A stretch of 13,053 nt of DNA. It comes from an uncultured Campylobacter sp. Lineage in GTDB: Bacteria; Campylobacterota; Campylobacteria; Campylobacterales; Campylobacteraceae. The stretch covers positions 1 to 13,053 of the forward strand of contig NZ_CALIJA010000139.1 in NCBI RefSeq assembly GCF_938017615.1. The letters run 5' to 3'. This document shows positions 1 through 5,944 of the stretch, one piece after another (positions within the stretch are counted from its first letter, which is position 1; each line of letters starts with the position of its first letter). The notes beneath the pieces are model-generated. The model was not told where the DNA came from, searched no databases, and saw only the letters and a list, made by a program, of their open reading frames with translations. A program made the translations under genes and the position numbers.

Positions 1-16
1 TTTTAAAGGATACAAA

Positions 17-475
17 ATGGCGACAAAAGAAATGATCGAGGTTATGCAAGCTTACGAGAAAGGCGAAGAGATAGAGATGCGTCTCGCAGACTGCGAAGAT
101 GATAGGTGGGCGCCTACAGCATCGCCACTTTGGAATTGGGATAACTTTGAATACCGCATCAAACTCAAAGAGCCTAAATTTAAAGACGGTGACGAGGTGG
201 TACGCAAAGGTTTTGCAGGCTGCTCTCGTCCTGCCGATATCTGGCACGTAGGGTCGATTGCGATGGACGGAATGAACTTAGGCGATTTTATAAAAGCCGA
301 TGATGCCCTTTGGTATTGGGAATACCAAAACGTATCTGGCGAGTGGGAAATGACAGACGCTAGATACACAAAAAGCGACCTTAGCAACGAAGTGCTCGGT
401 CCCAATGAAAGAGAAACGGCTATACCTCTTTACGCGCTCGGATTTAGATTGCCGCGAGAAAAGGATAAAGAATGA
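17..475 (+). CDS. Phage-type hypothetical protein, 152 aa
   Basis: Soluble protein of unknown function at the left of the window. The ATG follows AAAGGA (5-10) at a 6-base spacing, a good ribosome binding site. The first 50 residues (KEMIEVMQAYEKGEEIE, then a tryptophan-rich PLWNWDNFEYRIK stretch) resemble a short module common in small phage and prophage proteins, where a helix is followed by a strand ending in YRIK. The rest (about 51-150) is acidic and rich in Trp/Tyr with no motif I recognise. There is no signal peptide or membrane segment. Its stop overlaps the start of the next gene by four bases (ATGA), so the two are probably co-translated. Its place in a run of small genes leading to an integrase suggests an accessory gene of the element. 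That it is a gene is fairly sure; function is unknown. Confidence 0.75.
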   Translation: MATKEMIEVMQAYEKGEEIEMRLADCEDDRWAPTASPLWNWDNFEYRIKLKEPKFKDGDEVVRKGFAGCSRPADIWHVGSIAMDGMNLGDFIKADDALWYWEYQNVSGEWEMTDARYTKSDLSNEVLGPNERETAIPLYALGFRLPREKDKE

Positions 476-672
476 GTAGCCCCGATAGAGAAAAAGAGCG
501 CGAGATGATAAGGCGAATAGAGCAGTTTCACAAAAGAAACAAAGGAAAGTTTGTCGAAACTGAAAGCGTAGAAGTGATCGGGCGAATAGTGCCGTTACTT
601 TTTTACGTGAGCCTTGAGAAACTCGAAAGGCTAGAGAGGCTTTTACGCTTAGAGATAAAAGATAAAGATTAA
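472..672 (+). CDS. Small charged hypothetical protein, 66 aa
   Basis: Small protein of unknown function, very rich in Glu, Lys and Arg. The first 30 residues are highly charged. The C-terminal third (SLEKLERLERLLRLEI) has leucines at helical spacing and looks amphipathic, perhaps a short coiled coil used for dimerisation. No catalytic motif or membrane segment is visible. The ATG overlaps the preceding stop (ATGA), and no other ribosome binding site is obvious, so translational coupling is likely. A GC-rich hairpin begins at its stop codon. It is probably an accessory gene of the integrated element. Size and lack of family recognition limit confidence. Confidence 0.6.
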   Translation: MSSPDREKEREMIRRIEQFHKRNKGKFVETESVEVIGRIVPLLFYVSLEKLERLERLLRLEIKDKD

Positions 673-689
673 AGCCCCTTGCGGGGCTT
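672..689 (+). terminator. GC-rich hairpin at the stop of the 66-aa gene
   Basis: Perfect 7-bp stem AAGCCCC / GGGGCTT with a TTGC loop, beginning at the last base of the stop codon. The shape is that of an intrinsic terminator, but the bases that follow (GTGAAGAGG) are not a U tract. It may be a weak or attenuating terminator, or an mRNA-stabilising hairpin between cotranscribed genes. The stem is seen directly; its role is inferred. Confidence 0.45.
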
Positions 690-728
690 GTGAAGAGGCA
701 GAGATATTTTAACATAAAAGGCTTAAGA

Positions 729-1268
729 ATGAATTCACTAGAAGCGTATTTTGCACAAAGAGACTGGATATTACGAAGTGGATATTATCGCAAGCTCACG
801 TGCTTTAGCGCCTATTTATACGCTGATTTTAGAGGGCGCGACACACTAATAATATATGTGCGCGATCCGGACGAAAAAATCGCGCGATTTGCATTTACGC
901 TTACCACGGCTACCGGTCAAAGAAGCAGACGAGGAAGTAACGCATTCGACAATCTATCCATAATAACATCCAGTATGCAAAACATCGACGCAGATGGGGA
1001 TTTCGAGTTTTACTCGTGGAAAGCTTTTAAAATCGTCAAGTCTCACGGACGCGTTTGGAAAGAGATAGTAGGGAAAGAATTCGCCGCATTTTTTGAGTCT
1101 TATATCCCGCCTATGCGAAGAGGAGATGTAAAGATATTCTATAAGACTTTTGAGTTTTTTGACTCTGAAACGGAACAGACTGCGGACGAAATCATAGCAG
1201 GAGCTGAGGCACAAACAATAATAGAGATACAAAAAAGATGGGATGAGAAATGGGAAAAACGATCGTAG
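729..1268 (+). CDS. Hypothetical protein of the integrated element, 179 aa
   Basis: Soluble protein of unknown function. I chose the ATG at 729 because AAAAGG (716-721) precedes it by 7 bases. The frame is also open from a GTG at 690 (13 extra residues), but that codon abuts the hairpin at 672-689 and has no ribosome binding site. The protein is rich in aromatic and basic residues, with alternating hydrophobic stretches (DTLIIYVRD, IARFAFTLTT) that suggest a beta-rich first half. The second half is helical and charged, ending in a Glu/Lys/Trp-rich tail. No membrane segment, signal peptide or cysteine cluster is visible. It overlaps the next gene by 19 bases, as expected in a compact phage-like operon. 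I do not recognise the family. Confidence 0.65.
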   Translation: MNSLEAYFAQRDWILRSGYYRKLTCFSAYLYADFRGRDTLIIYVRDPDEKIARFAFTLTTATGQRSRRGSNAFDNLSIITSSMQNIDADGDFEFYSWKAFKIVKSHGRVWKEIVGKEFAAFFESYIPPMRRGDVKIFYKTFEFFDSETEQTADEIIAGAEAQTIIEIQKRWDEKWEKRS

Positions 1269-1588
1269 CGCTAAACGCGCAAGTATTGGAAAAGAGCCTA
1301 AACGATGCCGTGCGCGATGTAATGCAAAGCACGGAGTTTCGCGCCACGTTTTATTCCATAATGTGTGAAATGATGCGGGATTATCATATCGAAAACTATA
1401 TGCCTGAATGGATAGGAGGCGATAAAAGAGCTGGAGAGCTCATAGGTAAAGACGCTATGGCGATGAAAAATATGCGCCGCTCCGGAAAGTTGCGCGAGGG
1501 CGTAGATTGGAAAAAAGCAAACGATAAGGCGGAGCGCGGTAAAATTCTATGGAGTAAAAACGCGCTCCTTAAAATGGTGAAGGGGTAG
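1250..1588 (+). CDS. Small putative DNA-binding protein, candidate excisionase, 112 aa
   Basis: Ends two bases before the integrase start and overlaps the upstream gene by 19 bases. Residues 1-55 are helical and of unknown role. Residues about 58-103 (KRAGELIGKDAMAMKNMRRSGKL, then a Gly-Val-Asp turn and an ILWSKNALL end) follow the layout of small winged-helix or excisionase-like DNA-binding folds: helix, turn, basic recognition helix with RRSGKL, short wing, final helix. A small basic protein paired with a tyrosine recombinase is the classical arrangement of a recombination directionality factor, so Xis is my leading guess. A small transcriptional regulator of the element is the alternative. 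The DNA-binding fold is inferred from pattern only; no close homologue is recognised. The ribosome binding site is weak, suggesting coupling to the upstream gene. Confidence 0.6.
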   Translation: MGKTIVALNAQVLEKSLNDAVRDVMQSTEFRATFYSIMCEMMRDYHIENYMPEWIGGDKRAGELIGKDAMAMKNMRRSGKLREGVDWKKANDKAERGKILWSKNALLKMVKG

Positions 1589-1590
1589 CG

Positions 1591-2607
1591 ATGGCAAAGA
1601 TTTATTCAAGAGGCGGACGGCTCTATGCGAGCTGGACTATAGACAAGAGGCGTTTTAGGCGGGCGTTAGGGCTGGACGACACCCCCGAAAACAGGGCGCG
1701 GGCGATTGAGGAGATATTGCCCGACGTAAAGAGGCAAGCGGAGCTAAAAATCGCGCCGCGAAAGAATTTTAAACTAAGCTCTTTCGTGGACGAAGTTATC
1801 GAGGGCGTAGAAAAGATTTCTACGGAGGCGGCGTATGAAAGCTACAAACAAGCGGTTTTCGCGGTGCTACCCGATAAGAACATCGAGGATTATTCGCCGC
1901 TAGATTTTGATATAGCGACGAAAAAACTACGAGCTCGCGGGCTGAAAGATAATTCGCTAAGAGCGTATTTCGCGCCGTTTAAAAGCGCTTTTACGCTAGC
2001 GATACAAAAAGGTGTGATAGATCGCAATCCGTGCATCTTACCGCGCCTGCACGTAAAGGTGCAACCAAAGAGCGCATATAGCCCGCAGGAGGTAGCCGCT
2101 ATGCTACAAGAGGCGGAGGGAGAGCTAAAAGCTTTCTTATATTTCGCCTTTTACTCCGGCGCTCGCTGCGGCGAAATTCTCGCTCTTACGTGGGGAGACA
2201 TAGGCGAACGAGCGATAAGCATAAGCAAAACCCTCGTTCATACGCTAGGCGCAATCAGTCAAACGCCTAAAAATGGAAAAAACAGATATGCGGTCTTGCT
2301 CGATCCGCTAAAGAGTTTCATCGCTACGATGAAAAGGGGCGAGGAGAGCGAGCGGATTTTTAAGCTCGACGTGCGAACGATGCAGCGGAAATTTAAAGCG
2401 CTATGCGAGCGGCTAGGCTTTGAGGTGCAAACCCTGCACTCGACTAGGCACACGTTTATTTCGCAGTGTGTAGCTAGCGGACTTGATTTGGCACTTATCG
2501 CACGAAACGTAGGGCATAGCAATATCGATATGATAACGCGAGTTTATACGCATTACATACCGAGCGAGGAGAACATAGCCAAGATGCAAAAAGCTTTTGC
2601 AAAATAG
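1591..2607 (+). CDS. Tyrosine recombinase / phage-type integrase
   Basis: Site-specific recombinase that would integrate and excise the element by strand exchange through a phosphotyrosine intermediate. At 338 aa it has the usual integrase size. Residues 1-55 form an arm-type DNA-binding domain (RGGRLYASWTIDKRRFRRAL, strand-rich and basic). Residues about 60-155 are the SAM-like core-binding domain. Residues about 160-335 are the catalytic domain. The active site looks complete: R192 (SGARCGEIL), K227 in the beta-hairpin (TPKNGK), H283 and R286 (HSTRH), H309 (GHSN) and nucleophile Y319 (RVYTHY). AAGGGG (1580-1585) precedes the ATG by 5 bases and overlaps the end of the upstream gene. The gene ends beside repeats at 2609-2638 and the nuo operon, which marks the element boundary. 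No frameshift is visible, so the enzyme is probably functional. Confidence 0.95.
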   Translation: MAKIYSRGGRLYASWTIDKRRFRRALGLDDTPENRARAIEEILPDVKRQAELKIAPRKNFKLSSFVDEVIEGVEKISTEAAYESYKQAVFAVLPDKNIEDYSPLDFDIATKKLRARGLKDNSLRAYFAPFKSAFTLAIQKGVIDRNPCILPRLHVKVQPKSAYSPQEVAAMLQEAEGELKAFLYFAFYSGARCGEILALTWGDIGERAISISKTLVHTLGAISQTPKNGKNRYAVLLDPLKSFIATMKRGEESERIFKLDVRTMQRKFKALCERLGFEVQTLHSTRHTFISQCVASGLDLALIARNVGHSNIDMITRVYTHYIPSEENIAKMQKAFAK

Positions 2608-2608
2608 C

Positions 2609-2638
2609 TTTTTGGCACAATTTGGCACATTCTTGCAC
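2609..2638. repeat. Three direct repeats at 10-bp spacing beside the integrase stop
   Basis: Three consecutive 10-base units follow the integrase stop: TTTGGCACAA (2611-2620), TTTGGCACAT (2621-2630) and the diverged TCTTGCACCT (2631-2640). The shared core is TTTGGCAC, and the spacing is about one helical turn. Placed between int and the expected attachment site, they could be arm-type sites for the integrase N-terminal domain or sites for the putative excisionase. The repeat is seen directly; the binding role is inferred. Confidence 0.55.
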
Positions 2639-2651
2639 CTCTAGGTGCGAG
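2632..2651 (+). terminator. Short hairpin after the integrase gene
   Basis: Stem CTTGCACC / GGTGCGAG (8 pairs, one of them T-G) with a TCTA loop, 25 bases beyond the integrase stop. A T run (GATTTTT) occurs a few bases further on, not directly at the stem. It may be a weak terminator for the integrase operon, or part of the recombination site, since its left arm overlaps the third direct repeat. Confidence 0.35.
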
Positions 2652-2696
2652 CAGAGTTGATTTTTGCGCCATTGCAATTACCCTGTCGTTTTATCC

Positions 2697-2753
2697 CCAC
2701 TAAATCACACGGGCGAGGTATATAAATTTTAATTTTAAAAGCGAATTTAGTGG
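2697..2753. repeat. 9-bp inverted repeat flanking an AT-rich segment upstream of nuoA
   Basis: CCACTAAAT (2697-2705) is exactly the reverse complement of ATTTAGTGG (2745-2753). The arms flank 39 bases, partly AT-rich (TATAAATTTTAATTTTAAAA). It lies 35-90 bases upstream of the likely nuoA promoter. It could be an operator, a recombination remnant or a large cruciform. The match is seen directly; no function is established. Confidence 0.4.
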
Positions 2754-2759
2754 CGCGCG

Positions 2760-2800
2760 CTAAGCTTTATTAAATCAATACTTCGTTACAATCCACATTA
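2760..2800 (+). promoter_or_regulatory. Probable sigma70-type promoter for the nuo operon
   Basis: TACAAT at 2787-2792 is a good -10 hexamer, preceded by a T/A-rich stretch (CTTTATTAAATCAATACTTC) rather than a clear -35 box, as is usual for Campylobacter housekeeping promoters. The predicted start is near 2799, giving a short leader of about 24 bases that ends with GAGG (2813-2816), 6 bases before the nuoA ATG. This is the only gene-free gap in the nuo part of the window, so the main operon promoter is expected here. It is inferred from sequence. Confidence 0.45.
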
Positions 2801-2822
2801 AATTTTAAAACCGAGGCGAAAA

Positions 2823-3212
2823 ATGTCTAGAATTCCGCTGCAAAGCCCGTATTTCGGAATATTCGTAATGCTAATCCTAGCTTTTTGCGTCTTTTCGCTC
2901 ATTGTTAAACTATCCTCTTTGGTAGGCTCGCGTTTGGCAGACAGGCGCGACGAGCGGCTAAAGGGCGAAATTTACGAAAGCGGCCCCGAGGCCGTCAAGC
3001 AGCCTAACCGAATGAACTCCCACTTTTTTTTGATAGCCGTGCTTTTCATACTTTTTGACGTCGAGATTATCTTTATGTTTCCGTGGGCGGTAAATTTTAA
3101 AATTTTAGGCGTGTTCGGGCTCGTGGAGATGGCGTTTTTCATCGTATTATTAGGCATCGGTTTCATCTACGCCTGGAAAAAAGGAGCGCTAAATTGGCAG
3201 AGCATAAGATAA
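2823..3212 (+). CDS. nuoA: NADH-quinone oxidoreductase subunit A
   Basis: Small membrane subunit of respiratory complex I, lying next to NuoH, J and K near the quinone channel. The 129-aa length is normal. Three membrane helices are visible at about 10-34, 67-90 and 97-119. The long first loop carries the family signature in the form YESGPE; most bacteria have YECG, so the loop cysteine is a serine here. The acidic pair in helix 2, D79 and E81 (LFDVEIIFMFPW), matches the functionally important pair of E. coli NuoA in both residue and number. ATG at 2823 follows GAGG at 2813-2816. It is the first gene of the operon, downstream of the probable promoter, and its 3' end overlaps nuoB by 19 bases. 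Confidence 0.95.
   Translation: MSRIPLQSPYFGIFVMLILAFCVFSLIVKLSSLVGSRLADRRDERLKGEIYESGPEAVKQPNRMNSHFFLIAVLFILFDVEIIFMFPWAVNFKILGVFGLVEMAFFIVLLGIGFIYAWKKGALNWQSIR
3181..3196 (+). promoter_or_regulatory. Ribosome binding site and TTG start of nuoB inside nuoA
   Basis: AAGGAG (3181-3186) lies 7 bases before a TTG at 3194 within the last codons of nuoA. The next in-frame ATG of nuoB is at residue 36, beyond conserved sequence and close to the cysteine pair. TTG is therefore the real start of nuoB, and this strong site explains how a weak start codon is used. Confidence 0.8.
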
Positions 3213-3703
3213 ACTACGCGCGCGAAAACGGGCTTCCAGTAGTTCTTACCACCGTCGATAAACTGATCGCGTGGGGCAGGAGCAACTCTTTGTGGGCGAT
3301 GACGTACGGGCTTGCTTGCTGTGCGATCGAGATGATGGCGGCGGGCGCGGGCAGATTTGACTTTGACCGCTTCGGCACGATATTTCGCGCAAGCGCCAAG
3401 CAATCGGACGTGATGATAATCGCAGGCACGCTTAGCAAAAAGCACGCCGAGTTTACGCGCCGCCTATATGACGCGATGCCAGAGCCCAAATGGGTTATCA
3501 GTATGGGTAGCTGCGCTAATACCGGAGGGATGTTTAATACCTACGCGACCGTTCAAGGCTGCGACCGAATAGTGCCTGTGGATATCTATCTGCCTGGATG
3601 CGCGCCGCGCCCCGAGACGCTGCAGTTTGCGATGATGGTGCTACAAAAAAAGATCCGCACCCAAACTCCGCGCCGCGCGCAAAAGGCAAAAAGGCTGATC
3701 TGA
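3194..3703 (+). CDS. nuoB: NADH-quinone oxidoreductase subunit B
   Basis: Peripheral-arm subunit that holds Fe-S cluster N2, the last centre before quinone. The four cluster ligands are present: the adjacent pair C42-C43 (GLACCAIEMM), C107 (GSCANTGG) and C136 (PGCAPRP). C123 is an extra, non-ligand cysteine. At 169 aa the length is typical. The start is TTG at 3194, supported by AAGGAG 7 bases upstream and by conservation of the N-terminal residues (VDKLIAWGRSNSLW). It overlaps nuoA by 19 bases and shares one base with nuoC (TGATG). N2 is formed in NuoB and the quinone head binds between NuoB and NuoD, so it should function together with the nuoD product here. The short C-terminal tail is basic. 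Confidence 0.95.
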   Translation: MAEHKINYARENGLPVVLTTVDKLIAWGRSNSLWAMTYGLACCAIEMMAAGAGRFDFDRFGTIFRASAKQSDVMIIAGTLSKKHAEFTRRLYDAMPEPKWVISMGSCANTGGMFNTYATVQGCDRIVPVDIYLPGCAPRPETLQFAMMVLQKKIRTQTPRRAQKAKRLI

Positions 3704-4491
3704 TGAGAAAATTTAATCCCAAAGGCGATCAGAGTAAAAAAAATTACTACAAAGACAGATTTTTCATTCCCGAGGAAACGCCTAAATCCAGCGCAAACGA
3801 GAGCGATTTCAAAGACGATCTGGACGCGCTTGAAGGCGTCCAAATTTTAAACTCGTACGTGGAATTTAACACTCTCGTGCTCTACGTGGAGCCTGCGCAA
3901 AATTTAGCGGCGCTGCGTGCGCTTAAGGGCGCGGGATATGAAATTTTATGCGAGCTAAGCGGCGTAGATTTTACCGAGGCTCGCGGCGGCATCGAGGTTT
4001 TTTATCAGCTTTTGGATATCAAAAGAGCGCGCCGCGCGCGGCTAAAGTGCTTCGTACCGAATGAGAGCTTTTTGCAAAGCGCTGCGGGTATTTACAAAAG
4101 CGCGAACTGGGCGGAGCGCGAGTTATACGATATGATGGGCGTTTGGATTGAGAATCATCCAAATTTAGCGCGCCTAATAATGCCCGATGATTGGTTTGGA
4201 CACCCGCTTTTAAAGTCCTATCCGCTGCAAGGAGACGAGTTTGCCAAGTGGTACGAGGTGGATAAAATTTTTGGGGTTGGCGCACGCGAGCGGATTGGCG
4301 AGGAGAACCGAAATTCCGCATTCGTAGATGAAAAAGATACCTTTAACTTCGCGCGGCTGTATCATGAGGGCGCTAGAGGCGAGCGGCGGCCGCAAGAGAA
4401 AATTTTACAAGAATATCAGGAAGAGGGCGGCGTGCGCTTTGTAAAACGCGCTAAACGCGGAATTTACAAGATCATCACAAAGAGAAAATAA
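3703..4491 (+). CDS. nuoC: NADH-quinone oxidoreductase subunit C
   Basis: Peripheral-arm subunit without cofactors that helps hold NuoB, D and I together. Here it is a separate protein, unlike the fused NuoCD of E. coli. I chose ATG 3703 because it overlaps the nuoB stop by one base (TGATG) and has AAGG a few bases upstream; the frame is open further 5' but only inside nuoB. The 262-aa protein has a lineage-typical hydrophilic N-terminus (1-45), then the NuoC/30-kDa domain (about 50-205). Signatures seen are LCELSGVDF, W136-AERELYDMMGV and NHPNLARLIMPDDW followed by HPLLKSYPL. The last 50 residues are basic and charged. It overlaps nuoD by one base (TAATG). Confidence 0.95.
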   Translation: MRKFNPKGDQSKKNYYKDRFFIPEETPKSSANESDFKDDLDALEGVQILNSYVEFNTLVLYVEPAQNLAALRALKGAGYEILCELSGVDFTEARGGIEVFYQLLDIKRARRARLKCFVPNESFLQSAAGIYKSANWAERELYDMMGVWIENHPNLARLIMPDDWFGHPLLKSYPLQGDEFAKWYEVDKIFGVGARERIGEENRNSAFVDEKDTFNFARLYHEGARGERRPQEKILQEYQEEGGVRFVKRAKRGIYKIITKRK

Positions 4492-5717
4492 TGCAAAATC
4501 CAAGTAAGCTAAGACCATTTTTCGAAAACATCGAGTACGAGCGCGAGGGCGCAAATATGATCTTAAATTTCGGTCCGCAGCATCCAAGCGCGCACGGCCA
4601 GCTAAAGCTCGTGCTGGAGCTTGACGGCGAGCGCATCGTGCGAGCCCGCCCGGGCGTGGGCTATATGCACCGAGGCATCGAAAAGATGGCCGAAAATATG
4701 ATCTACGCAGAATTTGTTCCCGTAACAGACCGCATTGATTACATCGCATCGGGCTCGAACAACTACGGCTTTTGCGCCGCGGTCGAGAAGCTCTGCGGCA
4801 TCGAAGTGCCGCGCCGCGCGCAGATCATCCGCACGATCTTGCTGGAGCTTAATCGTATCAGCTCGCACCTTCTGTTTTTGGGTACGCACGCGCTTGATAT
4901 CGGCGCGATGACGGTGTTTCTCTACTGCTTTCGCTCGCGCGAATACATACTTGATCTCATAGAGAAATATTGCGGCGCGCGCCTTACGCACAATAATATC
5001 AAAATCGGCGGCGTGTTTTTGGACCTGCCTAACGGCTGGTTAGAAGAGATGTTGAAATTTTGCGACGAATTCCCGAGCGACATTAAAGAGCTTGAAGATA
5101 TGCTCGATACGAATAGAATTTGGCTTATGCGAACCGAGGGCGTGGGCGTGATCTCGCACGAAGATGCCTTTAGCTGCGGCTGTAGTGGAGTAACGCTGCG
5201 CGCTAGCGGACATGCGTGGGATATCCGAAAAGAAGAGCCCTATCTGATCTACGACGAGCTTGATTTCGACGTGCCGTATGCGAGCGAGGGCGACTGCTAC
5301 GCGCGTTATAAATGCTATATGGCGGAGATGCGCGAGAGCCTTAAAATTTTGCGCCAGTGCGCGAAGCACTATCCGCTGAGCGATCCGCAAATTTTAGCGA
5401 TCGACCCCGCTTACGTAAATCCTAGCAAAGAGCAGATCATGACGCAAAACTACTCGCTGATGCAGCATTTCGTGCTGGTTACGCAGGGTTTGCGCCCGCC
5501 CGTGGGCGAAATTTACGCCGCGAGCGAGAGCCCTAAGGGCGAGCTTGGATTTTATATCCGCTCGATGGGCGAAAGTCGCCCCTACCGCCTTAAGATCCGC
5601 ACGCCGAGCTTTTGGCACTGCGCGGTCTATGAAGAAATTTTACCCGGGCAGTATCTTGCCGACGCTGCGGCGATAATCGGCAGCACGAATATTATCTTAG
5701 GCGAGGTGGATCGATGA
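4491..5717 (+). CDS. nuoD: NADH-quinone oxidoreductase subunit D
   Basis: The 49-kDa-type subunit, which with NuoB forms the quinone-binding pocket at the membrane surface. At 408 aa it has family length. The N-terminal loop NFGPQHPSAHG is intact, and H35 and Y84 (VTDRIDY) keep the same 49-residue spacing as the quinone-contacting His38/Tyr87 pair of Thermus Nqo4. Other family stretches seen are GYMHRGIEK, ELNRISSHLLFLG, RLTHNNIKIGG and, near the end, PPVGEIYAASESPKGELGFY. It has lost the hydrogenase NiFe ligands, as all NuoD do. The ATG shares one base with the nuoC stop. The stop overlaps the next gene by ATGA. There are no signs of truncation. Confidence 0.97.
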   Translation: MQNPSKLRPFFENIEYEREGANMILNFGPQHPSAHGQLKLVLELDGERIVRARPGVGYMHRGIEKMAENMIYAEFVPVTDRIDYIASGSNNYGFCAAVEKLCGIEVPRRAQIIRTILLELNRISSHLLFLGTHALDIGAMTVFLYCFRSREYILDLIEKYCGARLTHNNIKIGGVFLDLPNGWLEEMLKFCDEFPSDIKELEDMLDTNRIWLMRTEGVGVISHEDAFSCGCSGVTLRASGHAWDIRKEEPYLIYDELDFDVPYASEGDCYARYKCYMAEMRESLKILRQCAKHYPLSDPQILAIDPAYVNPSKEQIMTQNYSLMQHFVLVTQGLRPPVGEIYAASESPKGELGFYIRSMGESRPYRLKIRTPSFWHCAVYEEILPGQYLADAAAIIGSTNIILGEVDR

Positions 5718-5944
5718 AGCGCTACGATTTGAGGCATCTGGGCGATAAATTTTTAAACCGCATGGGCGAAATTTTAAAAAATTCCGCTCGCGGCGAGACG
5801 ATGATCTTTATGTTTGAGATGGGCGATTTCAGCGCGGTTCAAAAAAGCGCCGATCTAGTTGAGGGGCTAAATTCCACGCTTTTAAGCTCGATACGCTATA
5901 ACCAAGTCGATTGGATGATAGTCGCAAAAAAGGGGAGAATATGA
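5714..5944 (+). CDS. Small NuoE-position complex I protein (Cj1575c type)
   Basis: A 76-aa protein at the place of nuoE. A true NuoE is about 160 aa with a thioredoxin-like domain and four cysteines for the [2Fe-2S] cluster N1a. This protein has no cysteine at all, so it cannot carry that cluster. It looks like one small alpha/beta unit (RYDLRHLGDKFLNRMGEI, then MIFMFEMGDF, then a C-terminal VDWMIVAKKG strand). Position, size and neighbours match Cj1575c of C. jejuni, usually labelled as a NuoE family protein. Its presumed role is to help dock the alternative electron donor or the 235-aa partner; that is inference. The ATG overlaps the nuoD stop (ATGA), and its own stop overlaps the next ATG the same way, so the three are translationally coupled. 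Confidence 0.85.
   Translation: MKRYDLRHLGDKFLNRMGEILKNSARGETMIFMFEMGDFSAVQKSADLVEGLNSTLLSSIRYNQVDWMIVAKKGRI

Noticed and set aside
278..715. Minus-strand open frame of 145 codons at the left edge
   Set aside because: It covers two coupled plus-strand genes and a hairpin, and its hydrophobic Phe/Ser-rich product looks like the complement of charged codons.
2640..2760. Possible tRNA or tmRNA 3' end as an integration target
   Set aside because: I looked on both strands for a T-arm consensus (GGTTCGAATCC-like) followed by an acceptor stem and saw none.
3598..3702. Upstream extension of nuoC into nuoB
   Set aside because: The added residues are encoded by conserved nuoB sequence; the ATG at 3703 overlaps the nuoB stop as at the other junctions.
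4602..4991. Minus-strand open frame of 129 codons inside nuoD
   Set aside because: It lies wholly opposite a well-conserved gene, is rich in Arg/Ala/His as expected for a codon-bias shadow, and has no recognisable motif.
5911..5940. TTG start for the NuoF-position protein
   Set aside because: The ATG at 5941 forms the ATGA overlap used throughout the operon and has a purine-rich site before it.
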